From: Diabrotica undecimpunctata
Taxonomy: Eukaryota; Arthropoda; Insecta; Coleoptera; Chrysomelidae
Assembly: GCF_040954645.1 (NCBI RefSeq)
Contig: NC_092806.1
Location: forward strand, 73,100,141 to 73,164,140
Length of the DNA: 64,000 nucleotides
Direction: 5' to 3'
The position numbers and the translations under genes were made by a program. Positions 45,478 through 54,403 of the stretch are shown here, piece after piece. The notes beneath the pieces are model-generated. The model was given only the letters and a program-made list of their open reading frames with translations. It was not told the origin of the DNA and did no database searches. Within the stretch, counting starts at the first letter, position 1; each line of letters begins with the position of its first letter.

Positions 45478-45491
45478 CAAGGCCGGGAGTA
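45478..45491 (+). promoter_or_regulatory. Polypurine tract of the BEL/Pao element
   Basis: aaggccgggagta directly precedes the 3' LTR and is purine-rich, as expected for the plus-strand primer. Confidence 0.65.
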
Positions 45492-45717
45492 TGTCGACGA
45501 CAACCCATTTTGTATTTGAACGGTCCGCCACTGCAGCCCAGCCAGCCAGCTAGTCGGTACAGACGACAGATGACAGAATGACATTCCATCACCAGCCGTT
45601 GAGAAGCATAGAACTATTTGTTATTGTTTTCATATTTTTGTGCAAATTCATAAATAAATGCAGTATTTTAGACTATTAATTAATTTCAATGAATACAGTC
45701 CACTTCAACAATAAACA
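45492..45717 (+). repeat. 3' LTR of the BEL/Pao element
   Basis: 226 bp; one base different from the 5' LTR. Followed by CCCTC, the second copy of the target duplication. Confidence 0.92.
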
Positions 45718-45722
45718 CCCTC

Positions 45723-45866
45723 CATATAATCCCCATGTTACCTTACATCGAGCGTTTTACGGGATATGACCAATATTATTTTCAAACAATGTCCAATTGG
45801 ACACCCTCTCTCTATTAATAATAAAATTGAAAACATTTGGTTTATGGTATCGACATTTTCCACATC
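45723..45866. repeat. Repeat fragment into which the BEL element inserted
   Basis: Joins in sense to the sequence left of the BEL element (…ttgataatcccctc + catataatcccc). Its 'cgagcgttttacgggatatgac' part is a diverged copy of 15.66-15.75 kb. No gene. Confidence 0.55.
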
Positions 45867-45957
45867 CACAAAAAAATCTATCAAAAGTTATATATCGATA
45901 TTAACGATACACAGATGGGATTCAAAAAAGGATTAGGTACAAGAGAAGCTCTCTTTG

Positions 45958-46653
45958 TGTGGTCTTAAAGTCGTCTTAAAATCAATCAGACCAAAACAAA
46001 ATATATGCAGGTAAGTAAAACCGCCGAAATAAGGCAGCCACAAAATATAACAATAGTCACCCTAGTCACGTCTGATAATAACGTTATGGAGGAAGTGAAG
46101 AGGCGAATATTTATTGCAAATAAATGTTACCATGGCTTAATTAGGCAACTAAGATCAGATAACGTCGCAAGAAAAACAAAATGCCAAATATATAAAACCC
46201 TAATAAGACCGGTACTCACATATGGCTCAGAAACCTGGACACTCACTAAAAGAGAGGAAACGTTGTTAGCCACCTTCGAAAGAAAAATCTTGCGACACAT
46301 ATATAAGGGCACAAAAGAAAACGGAATATGGCGAAGAAGATACAACTCTGAACTATACAAAATATACCAGGATCCGGATATTATAACATTCATTAAAATA
46401 GGACGGCTGCGTTGGATAGGACATGTAGAAAGAATGGAAGAAGGCGAAATACCAAACAAAATATTCAAACAGATGCCAGTAGGAAAGAGAACAAGAGGAA
46501 GACCGAAACTGAGATACTTAGAACAAATAGAAAATGATATAACAACCTTAAAAATAAAAAACTGGAGAAAAAAGCACGAAACAGATCATAATGGAGAAGA
46601 ATCCTGGAACAGACCAAGACCCAAAAAGGGTTGTCGAGCCAGTGATGATGATA
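45958..46653 (+). mobile_element. RTE-like LINE 3' fragment nested in LINE family A
   Basis: A 696-bp insertion. The frame from about 45970 has the RT end (LKINQTKTKYMQVSKTAEI) and the C-terminal domain: VARKTKCQIYKTLIRPVLTY, GSETWTLTKREETLLATFER, RLRWIGHVERMEEGEIPNKI and GKRTRGRPKLRYLEQIENDI. It ends GCRASDDD with a (GAT)-type tail at about 46641-46653. The 12-bp sequence aagctctctttg flanks it (45946-45957 and 46654-46665). The C-terminal domain style is RTE-like and differs from the hosting family. Confidence 0.85.
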
Positions 46654-46779
46654 AAGCTCTCTTTGCCTTAAACGTCCTAACACAGAGATGTCTAGATTTT
46701 AACCAAGAGGTTAACATCTAGAAACATCTAAAACTCAAGGAAATCCTGGAGGGTAAGAACATCGACACCAGAGACATAC

Positions 46780-47388
46780 TTCTTCTTCTTCAAGTGCCCT
46801 CTCCGCTACGGAGTTTGGTAATCATCATTGCTATTCGTATCTTTGAAGCTGTTGCTCTAAATAATTGGTTAGATGTGCACTGGAACCAGTCTCTTAAATT
46901 GCGCAGCCAAGATATACGTCGTCTCCCCACGCTTCGTTTGCCCTGAATCTTTCCTTAGATAATTAACTGGAGCAATCGGTACTTTTTCCGTCTCATCACA
47001 TGACCAAAATATTTCAACTTTCTTCTCTTGATGGTGATCAACAACTCCCGTTCTTTGTTCATTCTTCGAAGAACTTCACTATTTGTTACTTTGTCTGTCC
47101 AAGGTATTTTCAAAATTCTTCTGTATATCCACACTTCGAAGGACTCTAGTTTATCAATATTTCTCTTGTTTAAAGTCCAAGTCTCTACTCCGTACAGCAG
47201 TATCGAGAAGATGTAGCATCTAACCAATCTCATTTTCAGGTTTAAGTTAATGTCATGACTTCCCAGAATGTCCTTCATATTAACAAAAGCAGCTCGAGCC
47301 TTTCCAATTCTAGTTTTTATTTCTTCTGTGATGTCATTGTTGTTATTAACGCTTGTTCCCAAATATTTATATTTGTGACATACAAATA
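46780..47388 (-). mobile_element. LINE family A 3' fragment inserted antisense into a family A copy
   Basis: A 609-bp 5'-truncated copy on the minus strand: GTSVNNNNDITEEIKTRIGK, then ILLYGVETWTLNKRNIDKLE, WIYRRILKIPWTDKVTNSEV and LKYFGHVMRRKKYRLLQLII. After it the frame shifts toward the usual ending. The (GAA)n tail is at 46780-46791 (ttcttcttcttc on the plus strand). Flanking repeats of agagacatac at 46770-46779 and 47389-47398 are the target duplication. Removing it restores the host RT frame (RDI joined to QIILNLYFNQ). Confidence 0.87.
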
Positions 47389-47398
47389 AGAGACATAC

Positions 47399-48372
47399 AA
47401 ATAATATTAAATCTGTACTTTAATCAGCGAGCTAATATAAAAATAGAAGACCAAACATCGGACGAAATAGAAATACGTAGAGGAGTACGAGAGGGTTGTA
47501 TATTGTCACCACTCTTGTTTATTATCTACAGCGAACAAATATGCCAAGAAGCTCTGTCACATGCAAACGAAGGGATAATAGTCAATGAAGAAGTTATCAA
47601 TAACATTCGATATGCTGACGATACTGTGATAATGGCAAGAACAGCGAAAGATCTACAACATCTAGTTGAAAGTATGAATGAGATATGTCATAACTACGGC
47701 ATAAGGATGAACGTCAAAAAAGCCAAATATATGACCTTCAGTAAGAATCCAATACATGACACTAGTATCGCAATAAACGGTACCCAACTCGAAAAAGTAA
47801 GCGAATACAAATACTTGGGAACCCTCATCAATGAAACAGGTGACCAAAATTACGAGATAAAAAGACGTATTGAAATTGTCAGGTCTACCTTTATAAAAAT
47901 GAAAAAATTATTTTGTAATCGTGATATTAGTATTCAGCTACGAACTAGAATGTTAAAATGCTATGTATTCAGTACTTTGCTTTACGGGTTTAAAGCATGG
48001 ACTCTTAAACAGAGGAATGTTAAAAATCTTGAAAGTTTTGAGATATGGTGCTAGCGCCGTATACTAAAAATTAGTTGGGTGGATAAAATTACAAATGAAG
48101 AGGTAATACGCAGAATAAATAACGATCAAAAAATTATACTGAATATAAAAAAGAGAAAACTTGAATACTTAGGCCACCTGATGAGAGGACAAAAGTACAC
48201 ATTCCTACAAAATATAATGCAAGGAAAAATCCAAGGACGCAGAAATCCAGGCCGTAGAAGAATGTCCTGGATGAGAAATTTAAGAGAGTGGTTTGGCTGT
48301 ACCACTAACGAATTATTCAAAACAGCAGTAAATAAAATTAGAATCGCCCTAATGATATCCAATCTCCGATAG
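47399..48372 (+). pseudogene. Reverse transcriptase (second half) of the hosting LINE family A copy
   Basis: RT palm and C-terminal domain, related in text to 28916-29900 on the other strand: RRGVREGCILSPLLFIIYSE, YADD, then NVKKAKYMTFSKNPIHD and YKYLGTLINETGD. Next are LLYGFKAWTLKQRNVKNLES and, after an in-frame TAG at 48052, SWVDKITNEEVIRR with LEYLGHLMRGQKY and the GRRRMSWMRNLREW ending. The single stop apart, the 324 codons are clean, so the copy is fairly recent. Confidence 0.85.
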
Positions 48373-48400
48373 GAGAGGCACTCAAAGAAGAAGAAGAATC

Positions 48401-48768
48401 GACATTTTAAAAAAACTTTTAACATTTTATGAATAAAACAATATTCAATTACAAGGTGATTCAAAACGAATACTTAAAAATTTCTTAACTGTTCTTTTAG
48501 TTTGGTTAACTACTTTTTATACCTAAATTTAACAGATATTGAGATATTTAGCTTTAAATGTATAGATTAAATGTTTGTGTTATAATTTTGATTATTATTG
48601 TATAGCATGCCATGAAACTTTTATTTGACAGTTATCAGTTCTCAGAAATATAAACCTGTTTATCTTTTTATAATTTACGTGAACTGAGAACAGTCAACTA
48701 AAATTTCCATGCCATGTTATACAATAATACTCAAAATCATACTACAAACACATCATCATCATTCTCTT
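48401..48768. mobile_element. Inverted-repeat element related to the 15.8-kb repeat
   Basis: 48570-48640 (ttataattttgattattatt, gtatagcatgccatgaaa) is matched in reverse by 48690-48750 (ttccatgccatgttatac, aataatactcaaaatcat). The left part at 48500-48570 recurs at 15.83-15.91 kb. A short non-autonomous element with a loop of about 60 bp; no gene. Confidence 0.6.
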
Positions 48769-49491
48769 CACCTTTATTATTATGCGGAGTCGGCTTCCCT
48801 AATTAAATTTCTCCATAAGTTTCTGTCTTGAGCCATACCATTACCATTCCCCATTATCGACATATCGTTCCTAAGCGTCTACTCAAGTCTTATTTGGTAT
48901 TCCGCTCCTGCCCCTTCCAGGAACTCGCAGATTAGCAATTCTTCGTATAGGTTGAACATGACCAAACCATCTTCTCTGTCTGTCTGTCGCTACAGTGATC
49001 CACCTATAGCCCACGTGCTTCTTGATATCAACGCCCATCTCATTTGGGGCCTTCCTCTGCTTCGTTTATATTCCCACGGTCTCCAACTTATAAGAATTTT
49101 GTTCCATCGGTCTTCTATTTGTCTTATATTGTGTCCGGCAAATCTCCATTTCAATTTTGCAACTTCTTGTCTAACATTCCTCACTTTTGTTTTCTCCCTT
49201 ATCCACTTGTTTCTCTTTTTATCCATTAGTCTTATGTGCAACATTTTTCTTTCCATTGCTCTTTGGGTTTTTATGATTTTGTCCATGTTTGCTTTTGTAA
49301 ATGTCCACGTTTGGGAACCATAAGTGAGAACAGGGAGTACGCATTGATTGTATTCTTTGATCTTAAGATGCTGTGAATATCTTTTGTTTTTAAGGATGTA
49401 GCTTAGTTTGCAAAATGCTGCCCATGCCAGTCTAACTCGTCTTTTTATCTTTGCTGTTTGGTTTTCTTTGTTAAGTTTTATAGTTTGACCC

Positions 49492-49493
<2 letters not shown>

Positions 49494-49556
<63 letters not shown>
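49494..49556. repeat. (TA)n microsatellite inside a LINE frame
   Basis: Pure TA repeat of about 62 bp sitting between LINE codons for EQFQN and LGQTIKL. Since TAT-ATA has no stop, the frame stays open through it. Confidence 0.9.
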
Positions 49557-49559
<3 letters not shown>

Positions 49560-49634
49560 CTGAAATTGTTCAATTTCATCTTGTGCGATCCTCATTGTGA
49601 TGTTTTCATCTGTATTTGTTATGATTTTGGTCTT

Positions 49635-49930
49635 AATATTGTTCTGAAGCTATTTTCTTGTGGCATTTTAAATTAATTACTATTTAACTGGAATAAGCCA
49701 CAATTAAAGGTTAAAATACGTTTATTGACGTTTCAATTTCCACTTCGGAAATCTAAAAATTTAAATTATTTAAATTTAAATAATTTAAATTTAATTTAAA
49801 CTTTAAATTAAATTTAAAGTTTAATTTACTAATGTTTGTATTTTGAGAACGATTTCTGAAGTGGAAATTGAAACGTTAATAAACGTATTTTAACCTTTAC
49901 TTGTGGCTTATTCCCATTTAAATAGTAATT
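49635..49930. mobile_element. 296-bp inverted-repeat element with a 12-bp target duplication
   Basis: Arms at about 49675-49752 and 49847-49930 are near-complements (aattactatttaa, aataagccac, ggttaaaatacgtttattga, gtttcaatttccacttc). Between them is a palindromic AT core. A 36-bp non-palindromic segment (aatattgttctgaagctatt...) lies at the left end only. gattttggtctt flanks the whole (49623-49634 and 49931-49942). Deleting the insert restores the LINE reading INYSKTKIITNTDEN. No gene. Confidence 0.82.
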
Positions 49931-50232
49931 GATTTTGGTCTTGCTGTAATTTATATTAAGGCCTATCTTTCCAGCTTCTACGTCCAGTTCTTTCATCATT
50001 TCAAATAATTCTTCTTTTTTATCGTTTATCAATGCGATGTTATCAGCGTACATTAGATGGTTCAAGCGTTGTCCACAAATTTTTATACCTTTTTCTTTCC
50101 ATTCTAATCTTTTAAAAATATCTTCCAGAGCCTGATTGAAAAGTTTCGGTGATATTGTGTCACCCTGTCTCACGCCTCTATTTATTTGTATTGATTTTGT
50201 TCCTTCATATACTTTAATTGTTGTTTTGGCTT

Positions 50233-50235
<3 letters not shown>

Positions 50236-50286
<51 letters not shown>
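50236..50286. repeat. Second (TA)n microsatellite inside the same LINE frame
   Basis: About 50 bp of TA between codons for RYTELIAN and KEAKTTIKVYEG. The frame is open through it. Confidence 0.9.
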
Positions 50287-50289
<3 letters not shown>

Positions 50290-50884
50290 CTATTAGTTCC
50301 GTATATCTGTGGTCAATTCTGCTGTTAATCAAAGAACTTTTTACTGTCCAATGTTCGACACTGTCGAATGCCTTTTCGAAATCTATGAACGCTATATATA
50401 TAGAGGAATGTGGTATTCATTTGCTCGTTCTATAAGTATTTTCATACTTAGTAAATGGTCACTTGTGCTAAATCTCTTTCTAAAACCAGCTTGTTCTTTC
50501 GACTGATATCCGTCGAATTTTGTCGTCAATCTATTGGTAAAAATTTTTGTTAGGAGTTTATACATTACATTGAGGAGTGTTATAGGACGGTAGTTTTTTA
50601 TATCTGCTTTATCCCCTTTCTTGTGTAGGATAATGGTTACGGATTCCTTCCAGTTGTTTGGGATTCTTTTTTTCTTCTAATATCTTGTTAAAAAAGAGAA
50701 TCTTAAGTATTAATTACCAATTTTCCACAATATTTCAGCATTTCTGCAGTTATTGCATCTTTCCCAGGCGATTTGTTGTTATTCATTTCTTTCAATGCCT
50801 TTTTTATTTCTGATTTCCCTAATATACCTACTCATTCTTAATTTTATCATTTTTGTCACTCCACTCGTTCGTCTAAACATTTTC

Positions 50885-51130
50885 CTTTCTCCACGTGCAT
50901 TTGTTGTGCGTCTTTTTTTTTAACTGACGAACATTCAGGTACGTACATCATAGCTGGTTTTATTGCTGTTTTATAGAATTTTTCCTTCAGCTTCATTGGA
51001 ATTTTTTTTGTCACTAAACATACCACTCGCTTCCTTCCACTTCATTCATCCAATCCTAAGTCTACCGTATACATCTCCATCTATTTTCCATTATTCTGTA
51101 ATACCGATCCTAGATACATACTTAAAAATA
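50885..51130 (-). pseudogene. LINE reverse-transcriptase C-terminal fragment
   Basis: Minus-strand pieces include IPMKLKEKFYKTAIKPAMMY, the common 'K.K.KFY.TA.RPA.LYG.E' block, preceded by a YLGIGITE remnant and followed by CSSVKKKDAQQMHV. It is a different LINE from the copy to its left, in the same orientation, with multiple frame changes and no intact ends. Confidence 0.65.
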
Positions 51131-51154
51131 TTTAAAAAATTTTATTTAAAAATT

Positions 51155-51270
51155 CCTTTATAAAAGGTATAATATTAAAAATCCTATCGGGCTACATCAC
51201 AGAACGTTTTCGGAATTAATATTTCATCATCAGTGCTATCTGGATGTACATGTTTGAAGTCACTAAGTAA
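51155..51270. repeat. Single arm of the 56-kb hairpin repeat
   Basis: Shares taaaaggtata, aatcctatcgggctacatc (cf. aacccaatcgggctatatc), aacgttttcggaat and catcatcagtgc with the left arm at 56008-56110. The mirror arm is absent here. Confidence 0.65.
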
Positions 51271-51849
51271 ATGGGTAAAAATTCTTTAAATGTTAAATTA
51301 ACTTTGAGTTGCATTATTTAACTTTATAAACTATGATGTTAAGTTACAACACGAATAGATAACATGGCAACGTAAAACTCCACTGAAGGTCGCTAGCCCT
51401 AAGACGAAGTGTCTGTGAAGACTTGTTGATTTTTCATATTTCGTAAAACACTCAGTGTAAAAGGTATCATAAACTTATATTAAGAGAATTCTCAAGATCT
51501 GTTCTATCGAAATGTTTACTAATACAGGGCATTATATGTAAAATAAGAAAGCTTTAGTCAACTTCTGGTATAAGCGCAAGTGATAGGAGGCTCTAAATAG
51601 TTTAGATTCACCGAGCATATTTAAAAACTTTCCATACTAAATTTTCAAATATTAATTATGTCAAGTTTCTCTAAAATGTCTATTGGAACTTACTAAAGAG
51701 TCACCCTGTATAAGAAATACAGAAAGATTTCTCTTTCAATATAGCCGATTTTATACTAAGTGACGTAGAAATCCGAACACCCATTATAAATTATTATATT
51801 TTTTATTAAATATTATTATATTTAAAAAAATTATTTATTAAACAGAGAA
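51271..51849. other. Non-coding; contains the inverted partner of the 33.3-kb repeat
   Basis: 51525-51712 is the reverse complement, moderately diverged, of 33293-33480; it ends gagtcaccctgta at 51700-51712. The rest is AT-rich and featureless. Confidence 0.6.
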
Positions 51850-54311
51850 ATAATTATGCTTGGAGACTTCAATAGTAGAACGGGATATCAGAAAAACAGT
51901 AGAGTAGTAGGACCTTTTGGAGAAATGGCAACTAATGATAATGGCGGTAGACTTATACACTTATGTGAGAGCTATGAGTTAAAAATTAGCAATGGATTCT
52001 ACAAACATAAGGACATACATAGATATACCTGGATTCAACAAACACGCAATCTAAAATCAGTCATCGATTATATTATTAGTAAACAAAAATCTGTTTTGCA
52101 GTGGAATGATGTAAGAGTTCTCCGAGGAATAACATGTGGATCCGATCACTACTTAGTAAGAGCGAACATTTTGTTCCCACTTAAGATAATACACGGAGAC
52201 CAAAACCTAAAAGACAAGCAAGACTTGCAGACAGTGGACACTCCGAAGTACAACTTCAATAGGTTTATAAATGATAGTACTAAACAGCTATACCAACGAC
52301 GACTGGATGAAAATCTACGAGAAATAGAGAGATATTTCAGATATTTACGAGAATGTTATTGCTAGTTTACACCAGGCCTCTAAGGAGACACTCGGGATAC
52401 AGCAAAATAAAATTAGTAACAAAATATGGTGGAACGAAGAAATCGAATATATGGTAAAATAGAAAAAAAAACAGCATCTAAAATGGCTAAATACAAAAAA
52501 TACTGAAGACCATCAAGCTTACAAAGAAACCGATAGACAATTACGAAAAATGATAAAACAAGAAAAGAATAAAACATGGGATCAGAAATGTCAAGAAATC
52601 AATACATACATCGGAGGGAAGCAATGTACAGAGGTATGGAATTTTATACAATCAGTAAAAAATACAGGAAAAGACAAAGCACACATACACACCATAAAAC
52701 CAAGACAATGGAAAGATCACTATGAAAGCTTGCTGACAGAGGCAAGACAAAAATACCTAGCGAACTCTCCAATACAGTCAGTACATATACAAGGAAAGAA
52801 AGCGAGGGTAGACATTGAAACAGTAAGGAAGGCTGTAATGACCCTAAAGAATGGTAAATCCGCTGGATCTGAGGGAATCTATGCTGAAATGCTTAAGAAT
52901 GGAACTCATAAACTATTTGAAAAATTAACTTATGTGATCAATCAGTGTCTAAATGGACACCCAGTACCAGAACAATGGAGAACGGCATACATGTCCTCAA
53001 TACACAAAAAGGAGGACAAAAGGAATTGTAATAATTATAGAGGCATATCGGTAACCAGCACCCTGAGCAGACTGTATGGACGAATTTTGAGAAATATGAT
53101 CGAGGAAGAATATAAGCACAATGAAGAGGAAGAACAAAGCGGGTTCCGTGCAGGAAGATCGTGCACCGATAACGTATTTTGTCTTAAACAAATAATAGAA
53201 AAAAGATCGGCTAAGAATCTAGAAACTCATATTACTTTTGTAGACCTGCAAAAGGCATATGACAACATCCCCTTAACAAAACTGTGGACAACGTTGAAAA
53301 GATCTTACATCAACCACATATTGATAACTGCTGTACAAGAACTATATAGAGACTCAAAGGCACAGATAAAAACAGGAAAATATCTAACGGAAGAATTCCT
53401 GGTTACAAAAGGCTTGCGACAGGGATGCTGATCTCACCAACCTTATTCAAGATATATGTTGCAGCGGCATTGTAAAGATGGAAAAGAAAGGTGCATAGGA
53501 TGGGTATAGAGCTTAGCAATGAATGTATATATATACTCCAGTTTGCTGATAACCAGGTAGTGCTAGCGACCGACAGGGAAGACATGCAGTACATGCTTAG
53601 AAAACTGGTAGAAGAATATAACGACTGGGGAATGACTGTCAATACAACAAAAACCAAATATCTTTGTATTGGAAACGAGTCAGTTAACATAGACCTCGAA
53701 AACGGACAACATATTTCCTGTTGTCAAAGCTATGACTACTTGGGTGTTGCCTTTGACAATACAGGAACTGATACACGGGAAATAGAAAAACGAATCACTC
53801 AAGCAAAGAAAGTCTTAGGATGTCTCAATGGTATACTGTGGAGTAAAGAGATAACGAAAGGAAGAAAATTTAATATATATGAGACCATGATTAAAACTAC
53901 TCTTCCTTATGGCGCTGAAACATGGAAAATTAGTGAAAAGAACAAAAAGCGAATAGAAGCAGTAGAGATGGATGCAATGAGAAGATCTTTCTAGACGAGA
54001 CCGAATCAGAAATGATGTAATAAAACAACGTATGGGAATAGAAGGAAATATAACTCAATTAAGGTGGAGAAATTAACTCAAGAAACAATTAAGGTGGTAT
54101 GGGCATGTTCAACGGATGCCAGCAACAAGACTCCCCAAAAAAGTAGTAGAATGGCAACCGATAGGTCGACGGAAAAGAGGAAGACCCAGATTAGAATGGC
54201 AACACGGCGTAAACAAGTCCATGAGCGAAAGAAATTTAACAACAAACGACTGCGAAGATAGGAAGAGATGGTGTTTAGGTATCGGACAACGTCGAAAGAT
54301 GTTCTAAACCA

Positions 54312-54313
<2 letters not shown>
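51850..54313 (+). mobile_element. RTE-like LINE, longest copy of the family, 5'-truncated
   Basis: The first preserved part is endonuclease: MLGDFNSRTGYQ with the catalytic-loop Asp/Asn, then SVIDYIISKQKS and GITCGSDHYLVRANI. After a frameshift at about 52340 a stop-ridden linker leads to the RT frame 52550-53431. That frame has GKSAGSEGIYAEMLKNG, NNYRGISVTSTLSRLYGRIL, SGFRAGRSCTDN, FVDLQKAYDNIPLTKLW and KGLRQGC. A one-base loss at about 53428 shifts to ISPTLFKIYVAAAL. The next frame (53491-53994) has FADNQVVLATDRED, where the usual second catalytic Asp is Asn. The C-terminal domain (WYGHVQRMPATRLPKKVVEW, GRRKRGRPRLEWQHG) ends at 54307, and the 3' end passes straight into (TA)n. Inactive, moderately old. 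Confidence 0.87.

Positions 54314-54400
<87 letters not shown>
54314..54400. repeat. (TA)n tract at the LINE's 3' end
   Basis: About 86 bp of pure TA starting five codons after the LINE's stop. It is in the position of a simple-repeat 3' tail, lengthened by slippage. Confidence 0.88.

Positions 54401-54403
<3 letters not shown>

Larger units (their letters stand above)
33517..45717 (+). mobile_element. BEL/Pao LTR retrotransposon, split by a gypsy element
   Basis: LTRs of 226 bp at 33517-33742 and 45492-45717 start TGTCGACG and end AATAAACA. They differ at one base (A at 33730, T at 45705). CCCTC is repeated outside both (33512-33516 and 45718-45722), the 5-bp duplication typical of BEL/Pao. 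Inside, on the plus strand, are gag, protease with an LLDCGSQ motif, RT with YVDD, RNase H and integrase, in the BEL order. A 6.3-kb gypsy element sits in gag, and two frameshifts break pol. Without the gypsy insert and its 4-bp duplication the element is about 5.9 kb. The near-identical LTRs mark a young insertion despite the damage. Confidence 0.93.
45867..48400 (+). mobile_element. LINE family A copy hosting two nested LINEs
   Basis: The RT of this copy is in three pieces. 45867-45957 carries DTQMGFKKGLGTREALF. 46666-46779 carries ALNVLTQRCLDFNQEV, then KNIDTRDI. 47399-48372 carries QIILNLYFNQRANIKIEDQT through to the C-terminus. The two gaps are insertions with exact target duplications (12 and 10 bp). 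The catalytic block INNIRYADDTVIM lies at about 47603-47640. A TAG at 48052 interrupts FEIWC*RRILKISW. The end is MMISNLR-like (ALMISNLR), then (GAA)n at about 48388. The 5' part is missing. Confidence 0.88.
48770..50880 (-). mobile_element. RTE/BovB-like LINE with microsatellites in its frame and a nested element
   Basis: Read right to left: AWERCNNCRNAEI-like entry to RT at about 50800, then FDFEKAFDSVEHW-type block (50370), INRGVRQGDTISPKLFNQAL, and HLMYADNIALINDKKEELFE with YADN in place of YADD (about 50040). Then INYSKTKI at 49945, where an inserted element intervenes, then ITNTDENITMRIAQDEIEQF. After a (TA)n tract come LGQTIKLNKENQTAKIKRRV, VLPVLTYGSQTWTFTKANMD and RSRGRPQMRW. Its last part runs degraded to about 48775. 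Stops and shifts occur, and the second catalytic Asp is Asn, so it is inactive. Confidence 0.82.
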
